64,000 nt of DNA from Blautia coccoides. Lineage in GTDB: Bacteria > Bacillota > Clostridia > Lachnospirales > Lachnospiraceae. The stretch covers positions 3,568,501 through 3,632,500 of the forward strand of contig NZ_CP136422.1 in assembly GCF_034355335.1 (NCBI RefSeq), written 5' to 3'. This document shows, one piece after another, positions 36,844-45,013 of the stretch. The translations under genes were made by a program, and so were the position numbers. Numbering within the stretch: the first letter of the stretch is position 1; every line of letters begins with the position of its first letter. Under the pieces are notes generated by a model. That model was not told where the DNA came from. It did not search any database and saw nothing but the letters and a program-made list of their open reading frames with translations.

Positions 36844-38193
36844 CTAAACATTACTGTTCACAAAAATTTTTTCCTGCTGCTTCATAACAATGCGATACAT
36901 AAAAAACAGCAACACGCCGGCAAACACCCAGGCCACAGGGCTGGCCAAACATGCCAGAAGGTAGCTTTTGTTCATCCCCGCAGCCAGAGCCACAATACCC
37001 CGGCCTAAAAGCTCTGCCACGCCTGCCATCATAGGAAGAACACCATATCCCATACCCTGAATGCCGTTTCGGTATACGTTCACAATGGTCAGGGCAATAA
37101 AGAACAGGGATGCGCACTTCAGGTAAATATCCACCTGGCCCATCAGTGTCTGCACATCGCTTGACACAAAGAGATATGTCAGATACTTTCCGAAGAAAGC
37201 TGTCAAAAGGCCGAATATCAAAGAATAGACCACACCGATCCAGGTGGACGTCCTGAATCCCTTTCGTATCCGGTCTATCTTTCCCGCTCCCATATTCTGG
37301 GCACAGTAAGTTGCCATGGTGGTTCCCAGCGCCACATACGCCTGTGTGGCGATCTGCTCCACCTTGCTGGCTGCCGTAAATGCCGCTACTGCCATGGACC
37401 CCAGCATATTCAGCGCGGACTGTACCATCATGGTGCCGATCGCCGTGATAGAGTATTGGAGCGCCATAGGAATGCCGATCCCTACCTGCATCTTCACAAT
37501 ATGGGCAGACAGGCGGAAATCATCCTTCTGAAGGCGCAGTTCCGGCATTTTTTTTGCAATATACACCAGACAGAGAACGCCCGAAACACCCTGGGAGATC
37601 ACAGTGGCATAAGCCGCGCCTGCTGCTCCCCATTGAAACACAATGATAAATAACAGATCCAGCAGTACATTCAAAAGCGCTGACAGGATCAGAAAATAAA
37701 GCGGCACCTGGCTGTTCCCCAGTGCTCTCAGAACGCTGGCAAGCAGATTGTACAGCACTGTGGCAAAAATACCTCCGCAGATGATCATAATATACTGATA
37801 CGCGTCAGCAAAGATATCCTCCGGGGTGTGCATGAATTTTAACAGCCCGTGCATGCCCAGCATACTGATCATGGTCATGACAACGGTGACCATCAGGGAC
37901 AGCACTGCCGCGGACCCCACGGTCCGCCTCATATTCTTCATATCTCCCGCGCCGTATCTCTGGGCAGTCAGCACAGTAAAGCCTGCCGTCAGTCCCAGCA
38001 TAAATCCTATGATCAAAAAGTTAATAGTACCCACACTTCCCACCGCTGCCAGTGCTTTGGTACCAACGAATTTTCCTACGATGATAGTGTCCACCATGCT
38101 GTAAAACTGCTGAAAAATATTTCCGATGAGTACCGGAATTGTAAAACCTACGATCGCTTTTGCCGGGCTGCCGGCTGTCATATCTTTCTGCAT
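36844..38193 (-). CDS. MATE-family multidrug/sodium antiporter
   Basis: 449 residues from the ATG at 38193, preferred over nearby starts because GAGGAG lies five bases upstream. Twelve hydrophobic helices fall in two halves, with MTAGSPAKAIVGFTIPVLIG at the start and the family motif QQFYSMVDTIIVGKFVG. The second-half start is ISVGIGIPMALQ-like. It exports cationic drugs or metabolites in exchange for sodium or protons. It is a single gene separated from its neighbours on both sides. Confidence 0.93.
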   Translation of the reverse strand: MQKDMTAGSPAKAIVGFTIPVLIGNIFQQFYSMVDTIIVGKFVGTKALAAVGSVGTINFLIIGFMLGLTAGFTVLTAQRYGAGDMKNMRRTVGSAAVLSLMVTVVMTMISMLGMHGLLKFMHTPEDIFADAYQYIMIICGGIFATVLYNLLASVLRALGNSQVPLYFLILSALLNVLLDLLFIIVFQWGAAGAAYATVISQGVSGVLCLVYIAKKMPELRLQKDDFRLSAHIVKMQVGIGIPMALQYSITAIGTMMVQSALNMLGSMAVAAFTAASKVEQIATQAYVALGTTMATYCAQNMGAGKIDRIRKGFRTSTWIGVVYSLIFGLLTAFFGKYLTYLFVSSDVQTLMGQVDIYLKCASLFFIALTIVNVYRNGIQGMGYGVLPMMAGVAELLGRGIVALAAGMNKSYLLACLASPVAWVFAGVLLFFMYRIVMKQQEKIFVNSNV

Positions 38194-38283
38194 GTCTCTC
38201 CTCATTCTCCCTGTAAACAATGTGTCCGCCGGCAGACAGAAAAGCGCCGCACCGTCTCTTCTCCGCCATCAAGTCATTTTCAC

Positions 38284-38313
38284 GAAAAAGGAAGGTGCCA
38301 GCGGGCACCCTCC
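38284..38313 (-). terminator. Terminator of the second carboxypeptidase gene
   Basis: The stem GGAAGGTGCC with GGGCACCCTCC is followed on the minus strand by TTTTTCG, 66 bases downstream of the stop at 38379. Confidence 0.75.
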
Positions 38314-38378
38314 GTCTTTTTGTTACCGGGCTATTATAATGCAAACAATTCTATCCTGCAATACCCTAATTCTATTTT

Positions 38379-39542
38379 TTAGAAAAAAGTTTTGAATACC
38401 TTTTTTACATAATCCATATAGACGGCCTTCTCAACTTTTTCGTCAAATAAAAGGTTCACGCTGCCTATCTTTTTCCCGTTGAGATAATAGTCTGCCGTCC
38501 CCGCTTTTCCCCCTTTCTTTACAGGGGCCTGTGCGCTTTTCTTCAGATTGATCTTCTTCTGTACCTTGTCAAGAGCCTCTCCTTTTGTATCCAGATAGCG
38601 AAAATCTCCCTCATAGGACACTGAGGTATCTTCCTGAACAGCCCCCTTCACAGGAACCTTTGGCAGGCTGTCTTTGTTTTCATCCACATAAAGATTACAG
38701 GCCCCAAAGCCCAGATTCAGCATAGCTGCCGCATCCTTGAACCGTACCTTATAGTCAGGCGCTGTCATGACCACGCTGATCAGTGTGATCCCATTTCTCT
38801 TTGCCACTTCAGAGACACAGTATTTTGCCAGGCTGGTGCTCCCGGTTTTTAATCCCACACAGCCGTCATAGCTGCGGAGAAGCTTGTTTGTGTTGGTTAG
38901 GCCAAATTCACTGCTTCCCTTTGCTGTGTTGTGGGTAATATTCTCCATCCAGATAGAGGAGAAATCCAGAACCTTGGGGTATTTTGTAACCAGCTCCCTG
39001 GACATGAGTGCCACATCATATGCCGTTGTGTAGTGGTTGGTGGACTCTGTCAGCCCGCAGCAATCCTCAAAGTGGGTGCCGGTCATGTTAAGCCCTGCTG
39101 CCCTCTCGTTCATGCGTTTGACAAACTCCGCCTCACTTCCGGCTATGTGTTCCGCCATGGCCACACTGGCATCATTTCCGGAGGCAATGACAATACATTT
39201 AATCATGGTCTCCACTGTCTGCTTCTCGCCTTCCTCCAGATAGACCTGGGAACCGCCCATGGACTTAGCGTAGGCACTTGTGGTCACTTCATCCTCCATA
39301 TGTAGGGTGCCCTTTGCGATCTCATCAAAGATCAGCACCAGTGTCATGATTTTCGTAATACTGGCCGGATAGACCTTGGTATCTTTGTCCTTCTCGTAGA
39401 TTATGGTTCCTGTGGATGCCTCCATGAGAACCCCATGAGGTGCTGTAATCAAATCCTCCCCTTCCGCATGCACGGTAACCGGCAGGGCTATATTGATGAT
39501 AAGGGAAAATAAGACCAGAAAAACAGATGCTTTCCGAAACAT
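38379..39542 (-). CDS. D-alanyl-D-alanine carboxypeptidase (second copy)
   Basis: 387 residues with a clear signal peptide (MFRKASVFLVLFSLIINIAL, cleavage after VHA). The active-site triad is ASITKIMTL (SxxK, about residue 62), SGND (SxN, about 117) and KTGST (about 220). The C-terminal PBP5-like domain reaches the end. It acts on peptidoglycan outside the membrane. It is a paralog of the enzyme at 27.7-28.9 kb. A promoter with TTAACA, 17 bases and TATAAG lies directly upstream near 39565-39590. Confidence 0.93.
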   Translation of the reverse strand: MFRKASVFLVLFSLIINIALPVTVHAEGEDLITAPHGVLMEASTGTIIYEKDKDTKVYPASITKIMTLVLIFDEIAKGTLHMEDEVTTSAYAKSMGGSQVYLEEGEKQTVETMIKCIVIASGNDASVAMAEHIAGSEAEFVKRMNERAAGLNMTGTHFEDCCGLTESTNHYTTAYDVALMSRELVTKYPKVLDFSSIWMENITHNTAKGSSEFGLTNTNKLLRSYDGCVGLKTGSTSLAKYCVSEVAKRNGITLISVVMTAPDYKVRFKDAAAMLNLGFGACNLYVDENKDSLPKVPVKGAVQEDTSVSYEGDFRYLDTKGEALDKVQKKINLKKSAQAPVKKGGKAGTADYYLNGKKIGSVNLLFDEKVEKAVYMDYVKKVFKTFF

Positions 39543-39606
39543 ACCGCTCTCCCGTAGTAATACTCTTATAGAATTGTATTACACCAATGTTAAAAATAGA
39601 ATACAG

Positions 39607-40458
39607 TCATGAAATCCAGGTGAAATTCAACTCGTATGTTCCCACTCCATCCTTAAAGGAGGCTTTGCAGTTATCATATCCGTTGGCTCCAAGGCCGGAA
39701 CGCCATTTTTTGGCCGAAAAAGTAAAGCTGTTTTTCCGCTCTTTTACGGTTCTTATTTTGATCAGTATCCCCTCCGTAAAATAGGAACCGTCTTCACTCA
39801 ACAGCCCTTGTTCCTTCAAGTCTTCCTGTGTGGCAAGGATCACCTCCGGGTTTGGATACTTTACGGAACCCGGACTGCCGATACTGTCTTTCTGCCAGTT
39901 TTCCAGAAGCGGCCCCAGCAGATATCTGACTGCCTCTTTTTCACTGTCGGAAAGATTTTTAACCTGCGTCAGATCCAGGGCCATAATACGCATATTGTCG
40001 TTTAGTCCGGTGTCATTTCCGTAAATTCCCTTTATGATATCCAGGTACAAACCGACATAATCATTCTCCTGTCCCAGAATGTGGATTTCCTGCACACCGG
40101 TGATTCCCAGGGGATAACGCTCCATGATCGTACTGTCTTCCTGAAGCAATAATCGAATGCGCATTCCGGGTTTCAACGCGTCCCCTTTTACCTCCTGTCT
40201 ATCCTGATCATATATTTTGACACCATCCATCCCTGTATCCATAAGTCCTTCATTGGCATCTTCTTCACGCAGCATAAGAAGTGACGGATCATGGACTTCT
40301 ATGATCTTTCCGGTAATAGTATTCTCTTCCCCTTCCTTCTCTTCTCCTGCCGGCACATACCCGTTCTGGTTTTGACCGCAGGCAGATAAGATCAAGGTAC
40401 ATAAGAATACCAGGATTCCTAATACAGCAGCTCTTTTTCCTGTTTGACTAATTCTCAT
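39607..40458 (-). CDS. Putative lipoprotein of unknown function
   Basis: 283 residues. The signal segment LGILVFLCTLILSACGQ contains a lipobox (LSAC), so it should be a diacylglyceryl-anchored lipoprotein on the outer face. Residues 45-125 look like a small beta-barrel (ITGKIIEVHDPSLLMLR, MRIRLLLQEDSTIMERYPLG). Residues 140-270 contain a mixed domain ending in FTFSAKKWRSGLGANGYDNC. No catalytic family is recognised. It stands alone between the carboxypeptidase and the CmpB-like gene. Confidence 0.7.
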   Translation of the reverse strand: MRISQTGKRAAVLGILVFLCTLILSACGQNQNGYVPAGEEKEGEENTITGKIIEVHDPSLLMLREEDANEGLMDTGMDGVKIYDQDRQEVKGDALKPGMRIRLLLQEDSTIMERYPLGITGVQEIHILGQENDYVGLYLDIIKGIYGNDTGLNDNMRIMALDLTQVKNLSDSEKEAVRYLLGPLLENWQKDSIGSPGSVKYPNPEVILATQEDLKEQGLLSEDGSYFTEGILIKIRTVKERKNSFTFSAKKWRSGLGANGYDNCKASFKDGVGTYELNFTWIS

Positions 40459-40628
40459 TTTACGATTCCCCTTTCCTTAACAGCAAAATATTATTTTTTA
40501 TATAGAGCTGTGTCAAAAAAAGCCCCTTTTGTTGCACAATATCCTGTTTCTGCTGCATTTAATTTCTTGTCTTATGATAACATATGAGCCTTACCACGCT
40601 GGCTGATTGGGAGTATGCTCCGCAAAAT

Positions 40629-40657
40629 CTAAAAAGGAACGCCCTCCAGGCGTCCCT
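40629..40657 (-). terminator. Terminator of the CmpB-like gene
   Basis: On the minus strand GGACGCC, a short loop and GGCGTTCC are followed by TTTTTAG, six bases past the stop at 40663. Confidence 0.8.
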
Positions 40658-40662
40658 CATCA

Positions 40663-41259
40663 TTAAGATCTGCCATAGATCAGGGCGCGTATCCCCTCTC
40701 TCACCTCTCCCAAAGAGGCAGGCAGACTGTCTTTTTTCTTTTCGTATAAGGTATGTAAAAAATCTGCTGTAAACAGCGCGATCATCAGTGATCCAGCCCG
40801 GTATCCCACGCTGAACGGGTAACTGTCCACAAAGCGCTCCACACCTTCGTGCAGAAACAGAAACAAGCCCAATGTGTAGAATCCCCAGGCAATAGTGCTC
40901 TCCAGGCAGAGAATTCCTTTGTAATTAAAAGGCTTCTCCGAATAATCCCACCACACTTCACCGAACAATGCCTGCATGATCCTGGCTGTCACATACTCCA
41001 GCAGTGTGGGAAACACACAGCCCAGCACATATAACAGCAGAAGGTTATGGCAAAACGGCCTCAGCAGAAAAAACACAGACAAGGCTCCCACTCCGTAAAT
41101 AGGGCAGAAAGGCCCTCTCACAAAACCCCTGTTGGTAAGCCGCCTGTTACAGATTGACATGTAGATAGATTCCACCACCCATCCCAAAATACTGTAGGCT
41201 AAAAACCACTGGGTGATATGGTAGAGATCTATTCCCAACATACTCTTTGTCCAAATCAT
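40663..41259 (-). CDS. CmpB-like putative membrane permease (PF06541 type)
   Basis: 198 residues with four or five membrane helices. The start QWFLAYSILGWVVESIYMS, followed by NRGFVRGPFCPIYGVGAL (about residues 42-60) and LLEYVTARIMQALFGEVWWDYS (about 85-106), is characteristic of the family annotated as putative ABC transporter type IV (CmpB). Despite that name no ATPase partner is nearby and the function is unsettled. GGGGAG lies before the ATG at 41259. The 179 bases upstream to cls contain no clear gene. Confidence 0.75.
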   Translation of the reverse strand: MIWTKSMLGIDLYHITQWFLAYSILGWVVESIYMSICNRRLTNRGFVRGPFCPIYGVGALSVFFLLRPFCHNLLLLYVLGCVFPTLLEYVTARIMQALFGEVWWDYSEKPFNYKGILCLESTIAWGFYTLGLFLFLHEGVERFVDSYPFSVGYRAGSLMIALFTADFLHTLYEKKKDSLPASLGEVREGIRALIYGRS

Positions 41260-41438
41260 ACTTCATCTCCCCTTATATCATTGGCGCATCTCGTAACATG
41301 TGTCTACATTACTAAAGTGGAGCTGAAAATTCATTGTGATGCACAGCTTACTGATATCAATTTTCAGACCCACTCCGGTTTTATGTGCCCATTCTATCAT
41401 GGGAGCCCCCAGCTTGTAAAGAAAAAATACTTTCCTTC

Positions 41439-42974
41439 CTAAAGCATGGGGGCAAAGAGTCTCAGGATACTCTGTGCCATGCGCACAAAAATATTCCGGC
41501 TGCGGCAGAATTTCATAGAGATTTCCCTGCATTTCGGGAAAGTGTCCTCCATATCATCCTTCACCTGCATAACAGCTCTGCTCCGGTACATCCAAACTGC
41601 ACACTCAAAATGCAAATACAGACTCCTGTAGTCCAGATTAATAGTCCCCACAGAAGCGATCTCGTCATCACAGACAAAAGATTTGGAATGAATAAATCCC
41701 GGCGTATACTGAAAGATCCTGACTCCTGCCTCCAGAAGCTGTTCATAGTAAGACTGTGTGAGAAGAAACACCATCTTCTTGTCCGGTATTCCCGGCGTCA
41801 CAATGCGCACATCCACGCCCTTTTTAGACGCAAGGCACAGGGCTGTCATCATCTCATTGTCAATGATCAGATACGGTGTGCAGATATATACATATCGTTT
41901 CGCCTGGTTGATGATATTCAGGTAAACATTCTCACCTACGATCTCATTGTCCAGAGGGCTGTCCCCGTAGGGCTGTACAAATCCGTCATTCTCAAATTCC
42001 TCCGGATGATAGATATAGGGTCCGTACGCCGGCAAGTGGCTTCTTGTGCGTGTGATAACTGCCCACATCTGCAGAAACATCACAGTGAGATTCCACACGC
42101 CCTCACCGTGCAGCATAACCCCGGTATCCTTCCAGTGTCCAAACCGTACATCCTCATTGATGTATTCGTCTGCCAGATTAATGCCCCCTGTGAACCCTGT
42201 ATGCCCGTCGATCACCAGAATCTTTCTGTGGTCCCGGTTATTGAGTATGATGTTCAGCACAGGCCGCACCGGATTAAAAGCCGCGCACTTGATGCCCTTT
42301 TTCTGCAGTTCTTTATAATATCTGTGCGGCAGGGTGGTCACACACCCCATATCATCATAGATCAGGCGCACATCCACGCCTTCCTTTACCTTTTCCTCCA
42401 ACACCTGAAGGATTTCCCGCCACATTCTTCCGTCGTGTATAATAAAATATTCCAGGAAAATAAAATGCTCCGCTTTCTTGATCTCCTCCAGCATATCCAC
42501 AAACATGGTATCCCCCACCGGGTAATACTTGGTGGTCGTATTCTTATGAAGAGGAAAACCTGCATAATCCCTGATATAGGCTGACTGGATAGAAACTCCC
42601 AGGTCCATATCCTGAAGCTCTGCCCTTGTTCCGGGATCTTCCTTGAAATAATTGCCGATCTCATTGAGTACAGCCTCAGATTCCCTTGTCATTTTCTTAG
42701 CAACGCGGGATTCACCAAACAGCAGGTACACAATAGCGCCAAAGACGGGAATGACAAGGATCAGAATGGTCCAGGCAAGCTTGTAAGAAGGGTTGATCTT
42801 CTTATTGACCAGCCACAGCACCAGGAACAGACTCAGGATATTCATGATCCATCCCACAGTAGCGGAGATATTCCTCATTCCCCACGCCAATGCCACCAGC
42901 CATACAAGCTGCAGCAGCACAGCCAGGGCAAATACAAAGATCCGGCTGGACACCAGGTCAATGATCTTTTTCAT
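41439..42974 (-). CDS. cls: Cardiolipin synthase
   Basis: 511 residues of the phospholipase D superfamily. Two N-terminal membrane helices plus a third (residues 10-75) precede two HKD motifs: NRDHRKILVIDG (about residue 250) and IHSKSFVCDD (about 425, with SVGTINLDYRS after it). It condenses two phosphatidylglycerols to cardiolipin and glycerol at the inner membrane. The single-gene unit is read away from rpsU. Length and domain order are normal. Confidence 0.93.
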   Translation of the reverse strand: MKKIIDLVSSRIFVFALAVLLQLVWLVALAWGMRNISATVGWIMNILSLFLVLWLVNKKINPSYKLAWTILILVIPVFGAIVYLLFGESRVAKKMTRESEAVLNEIGNYFKEDPGTRAELQDMDLGVSIQSAYIRDYAGFPLHKNTTTKYYPVGDTMFVDMLEEIKKAEHFIFLEYFIIHDGRMWREILQVLEEKVKEGVDVRLIYDDMGCVTTLPHRYYKELQKKGIKCAAFNPVRPVLNIILNNRDHRKILVIDGHTGFTGGINLADEYINEDVRFGHWKDTGVMLHGEGVWNLTVMFLQMWAVITRTRSHLPAYGPYIYHPEEFENDGFVQPYGDSPLDNEIVGENVYLNIINQAKRYVYICTPYLIIDNEMMTALCLASKKGVDVRIVTPGIPDKKMVFLLTQSYYEQLLEAGVRIFQYTPGFIHSKSFVCDDEIASVGTINLDYRSLYLHFECAVWMYRSRAVMQVKDDMEDTFPKCREISMKFCRSRNIFVRMAQSILRLFAPML

Positions 42975-43018
42975 CTTCTCACCATCCTCTCTTTGCGTTT
43001 CATTTTCTGCAGAGTCGT

Positions 43019-43050
43019 AAAAAAGCCCCTGGCATTGTCCAGAGGCTTTT
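43019..43050 (-). terminator. Terminator of rpsU
   Basis: The minus strand shows AAAAGCCTCTGG, a loop and CCAGGGGCTTTTTT immediately after the rpsU stop. The A and T flanks make it usable on both strands. Confidence 0.9.
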
Positions 43051-43058
43051 ACTGCACA

Positions 43059-43235
43059 TTAATTATATTTACGTTTTCTAGCTGCTTCAGATTTTTTCTT
43101 ACGACGAACGCTTGGTTTCTCGTAATGCTCTCTTTTACGGATTTCCTGCTGAATGCCTGCTTTTGCACAGCTACGCTTGAAACGACGTAAAGCGCTATCC
43201 AAAGTTTCGTTTTCTTTTACGATTACATTTGACAT
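43059..43235 (-). CDS. rpsU: 30S ribosomal protein S21
   Basis: 58 residues starting [20 protein letters not shown], with the basic family body [20 protein letters not shown]. The ATG at 43235 was chosen over an upstream extension because GGAGG lies just ahead and the family starts with this sequence. It is a small-subunit protein that aids mRNA base-pairing at initiation. A monocistronic unit with its own promoter and terminator. Confidence 0.97.
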   Translation of the reverse strand: MSNVIVKENETLDSALRRFKRSCAKAGIQQEIRKREHYEKPSVRRKKKSEAARKRKYN

Positions 43236-43312
43236 AGTCTCACACCTAACCTCCCTCCAGTTGTAGATTGTGCATAATACAACTGTCTGGGTATTTTTAC
43301 TGCACATCAAAT

Positions 43313-43340
43313 ATTATAGCAGATTTTTGCCGTACGTCAA
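43313..43340 (-). promoter_or_regulatory. Promoter of rpsU
   Basis: The -35 TTGACG (43340-43335) and perfect -10 TATAAT (43318-43313) are separated by 16 bases, about 78 bases before the start codon. Confidence 0.85.
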
Positions 43341-43458
43341 CTATTTTGGCTTATTTTCTTTAAAATATTTTATTTAAATTTTATTTTAACTGGCTAGCAG
43401 AAGTTTAGCTGCTCTTATTTTTTTCTTTACCATCTATGGCACGCCTCTACAACGCTTT

Positions 43459-44187
43459 CTATCTGTACTCTACCTCCAGCACATACTGGTCACTGCGGTA
43501 GACGCTGAAAGATAGTTCAACTGGCATATCTCCTGCCGCATAGGCAATTCTTCTGGTACAAAGAACAGGATAATTCTCCTCTACCTCCAAAAGTTCACAG
43601 ATTTCCTTCCCCGCTCCCTTTGCCTCTACCATATCCTTTGCACGCACGATATCCGTATCACAGTATTTTTTCAAGCTGGCATAGAGAGACTGTGTGGTAA
43701 AATCTATATCCATCAGTATCCCGCTCACAGAACTGGTCAGATATGCCTCTTGAAGCACAATTGGTTCATTATGTACTTTGCGCAGTCTTTTTAAATACAT
43801 GATGCTGGAAGTGAGAGGAATATTGAGTGACTCGGCTGCCTCCCGGCCCGCGGGAATCATTTTTTTCTCCAAAACTATAGTCTCCACCTGGAAGCCTTTC
43901 TGGGTCAGCGAATCATTAAAACTCATTTTTGCTGACTTACTGCCCTCCTTGCGCATCTTGCTGACAAATGTGCCACTTCCCTGTATCCTGGTGAGATATT
44001 CCCGGTTTACCAGTTCCATAAGAGCTTTATTTACAGTCATACGGCTGACCCCAAACTGCTCTGCCATTTTATCCTCCGCCGGAAGCTTCTGCCCTGCCTT
44101 ATACTCTCCGCTTATTATTTTATTATAAATGGACTCCCTGATCTGAAGATATGCCGGTGCCCTCTTAAATTCATCTTGATTCATCAT
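43459..44187 (-). CDS. GntR/HutC-subfamily transcriptional regulator
   Basis: 242 residues. The N-terminal winged helix (about 10-80) has PAYLQIRESIYNKIISGEYK, LPAEDKMAEQFGVSRMTVNK and GSGTFVSK. The C-terminal UTRA ligand domain (about 95-235) marks the HutC subfamily, which binds small metabolites and is released from DNA by them. HutC proteins recognise sites of form GTnTAnAC. Such octamers lie before this gene and in the divergent promoter region at 55.3-55.4 kb, so it is the likely local repressor of the region 4 catabolic genes. Confidence 0.9.
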   Translation of the reverse strand: MMNQDEFKRAPAYLQIRESIYNKIISGEYKAGQKLPAEDKMAEQFGVSRMTVNKALMELVNREYLTRIQGSGTFVSKMRKEGSKSAKMSFNDSLTQKGFQVETIVLEKKMIPAGREAAESLNIPLTSSIMYLKRLRKVHNEPIVLQEAYLTSSVSGILMDIDFTTQSLYASLKKYCDTDIVRAKDMVEAKGAGKEICELLEVEENYPVLCTRRIAYAAGDMPVELSFSVYRSDQYVLEVEYR

Positions 44188-44269
44188 TCCTACCTCCGCT
44201 AAAAAACAATCCCTGTTAAATTAATTCTACTGTGTTTTATAAGTAGTATAACATAAAATTTCTAAATAT

Positions 44270-44277
44270 GTATAGAC
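44270..44277. promoter_or_regulatory. Candidate HutC-type operator before gntR
   Basis: GTATAGAC fits GTnTAnAC and lies beside a possible gntR -10 (TATACT at 44250-44245), over the -35 zone. Autoregulation is inferred; a single octamer could be chance. Confidence 0.4.
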
Positions 44278-44414
44278 AATCATATGTATTATTTTATAAA
44301 GCACCTCTCAAAAAGCTGTCATTCACCGACTATTACCTCACGTTAACCGGCATTAATATGCAATTCATTGGATTTTGTGCTCATCCCAAAGTGTATTTTT
44401 GCACAAATATAACA

Positions 44415-44440
44415 AGGCCCATAATGGGCCTCGTTTTTTT
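44415..44440. terminator. Bidirectional terminator between the flavodoxin-like gene and gntR
   Basis: AGGCCC, a 5-base loop, GGGCCT, then CGTTTTTTT on the plus strand; the minus strand continues TTGTTATATTT. It lies 19 bases after the minus-strand gene stop at 44450. The stronger U tract is on the plus strand, where no gene was recognised. Confidence 0.6.
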
Positions 44441-44449
44441 GAGTTACTA

Positions 44450-45013
44450 TTACCTACAGAGTTCATTTAATCGTCTTGCCAGATAACGTGCCTTCTCTTT
44501 TGCCTTCTCGTTTTCACGGACTGGATACTGGTCTGTCTGTTTCGCATAAACAGTACCGATACACTCTGCCTCCATATGGTCAAAAGCAAAGTCCACGACA
44601 CCGTCCATCAACAGTTCCATGTTGACCCATTTTCCGCCTGTGGTCACCAAAAGGGCACCATACTTATCTTTTGGTTTATCGCCGTCATTCTTTCTAATAT
44701 GGCGATTTGACCAGTAGGACTGCAGTCTTGTAAATAGAGTATACATAGGCGCTGAAATGATTCCAAAGTGCATAGGCGTAGCGATGACCACGGCATCACA
44801 GATGTCAATATAGTCATACAGTTTTGTCATATCATCCTTGATAGAACATCCCTTTTTCTTAAAACAATATTTACAATCCCTGCAGGGTGAAATATTGGCG
44901 TGATAGCAGTCTACCACCTTCACTTCCCCTTCCAGTTCCATAAGCATCACATCCAGAAGATGTTTTGTGTGGCTGTCACTCTTTGGTGAGCCGTACAGTA
45001 CCAATGTCTTCAT
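44450..45013 (-). CDS. Flavodoxin-fold FMN reductase
   Basis: 187 residues from the ATG at 45013, with AGGAGG seven bases upstream; it shares one base with the permease stop (TGATG). MKTLVLYGSPKSDSHTKHLL is the FMN-phosphate loop of the NADPH-dependent FMN reductase / flavodoxin-like family. CRDCKYCFKKKGCS (about residue 46) adds a cysteine cluster typical of the iron-sulfur flavoprotein branch, which often lacks or holds one cluster. ATPMHFGIISAPMY is the isoalloxazine loop. Coupled to the NCS2-like permease, it may reduce an imported compound (inference). Confidence 0.85.
   Translation of the reverse strand: MKTLVLYGSPKSDSHTKHLLDVMLMELEGEVKVVDCYHANISPCRDCKYCFKKKGCSIKDDMTKLYDYIDICDAVVIATPMHFGIISAPMYTLFTRLQSYWSNRHIRKNDGDKPKDKYGALLVTTGGKWVNMELLMDGVVDFAFDHMEAECIGTVYAKQTDQYPVRENEKAKEKARYLARRLNELCR

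Noticed and set aside
41278..41532. 84-codon minus-strand frame at the end of cls
   Set aside because: Overlaps the cls 3' end in another frame; the part beyond cls is short and unrecognised.
41385..42584. 399-codon plus-strand frame
   Set aside because: Shadow of cardiolipin synthase, which shows both HKD motifs.
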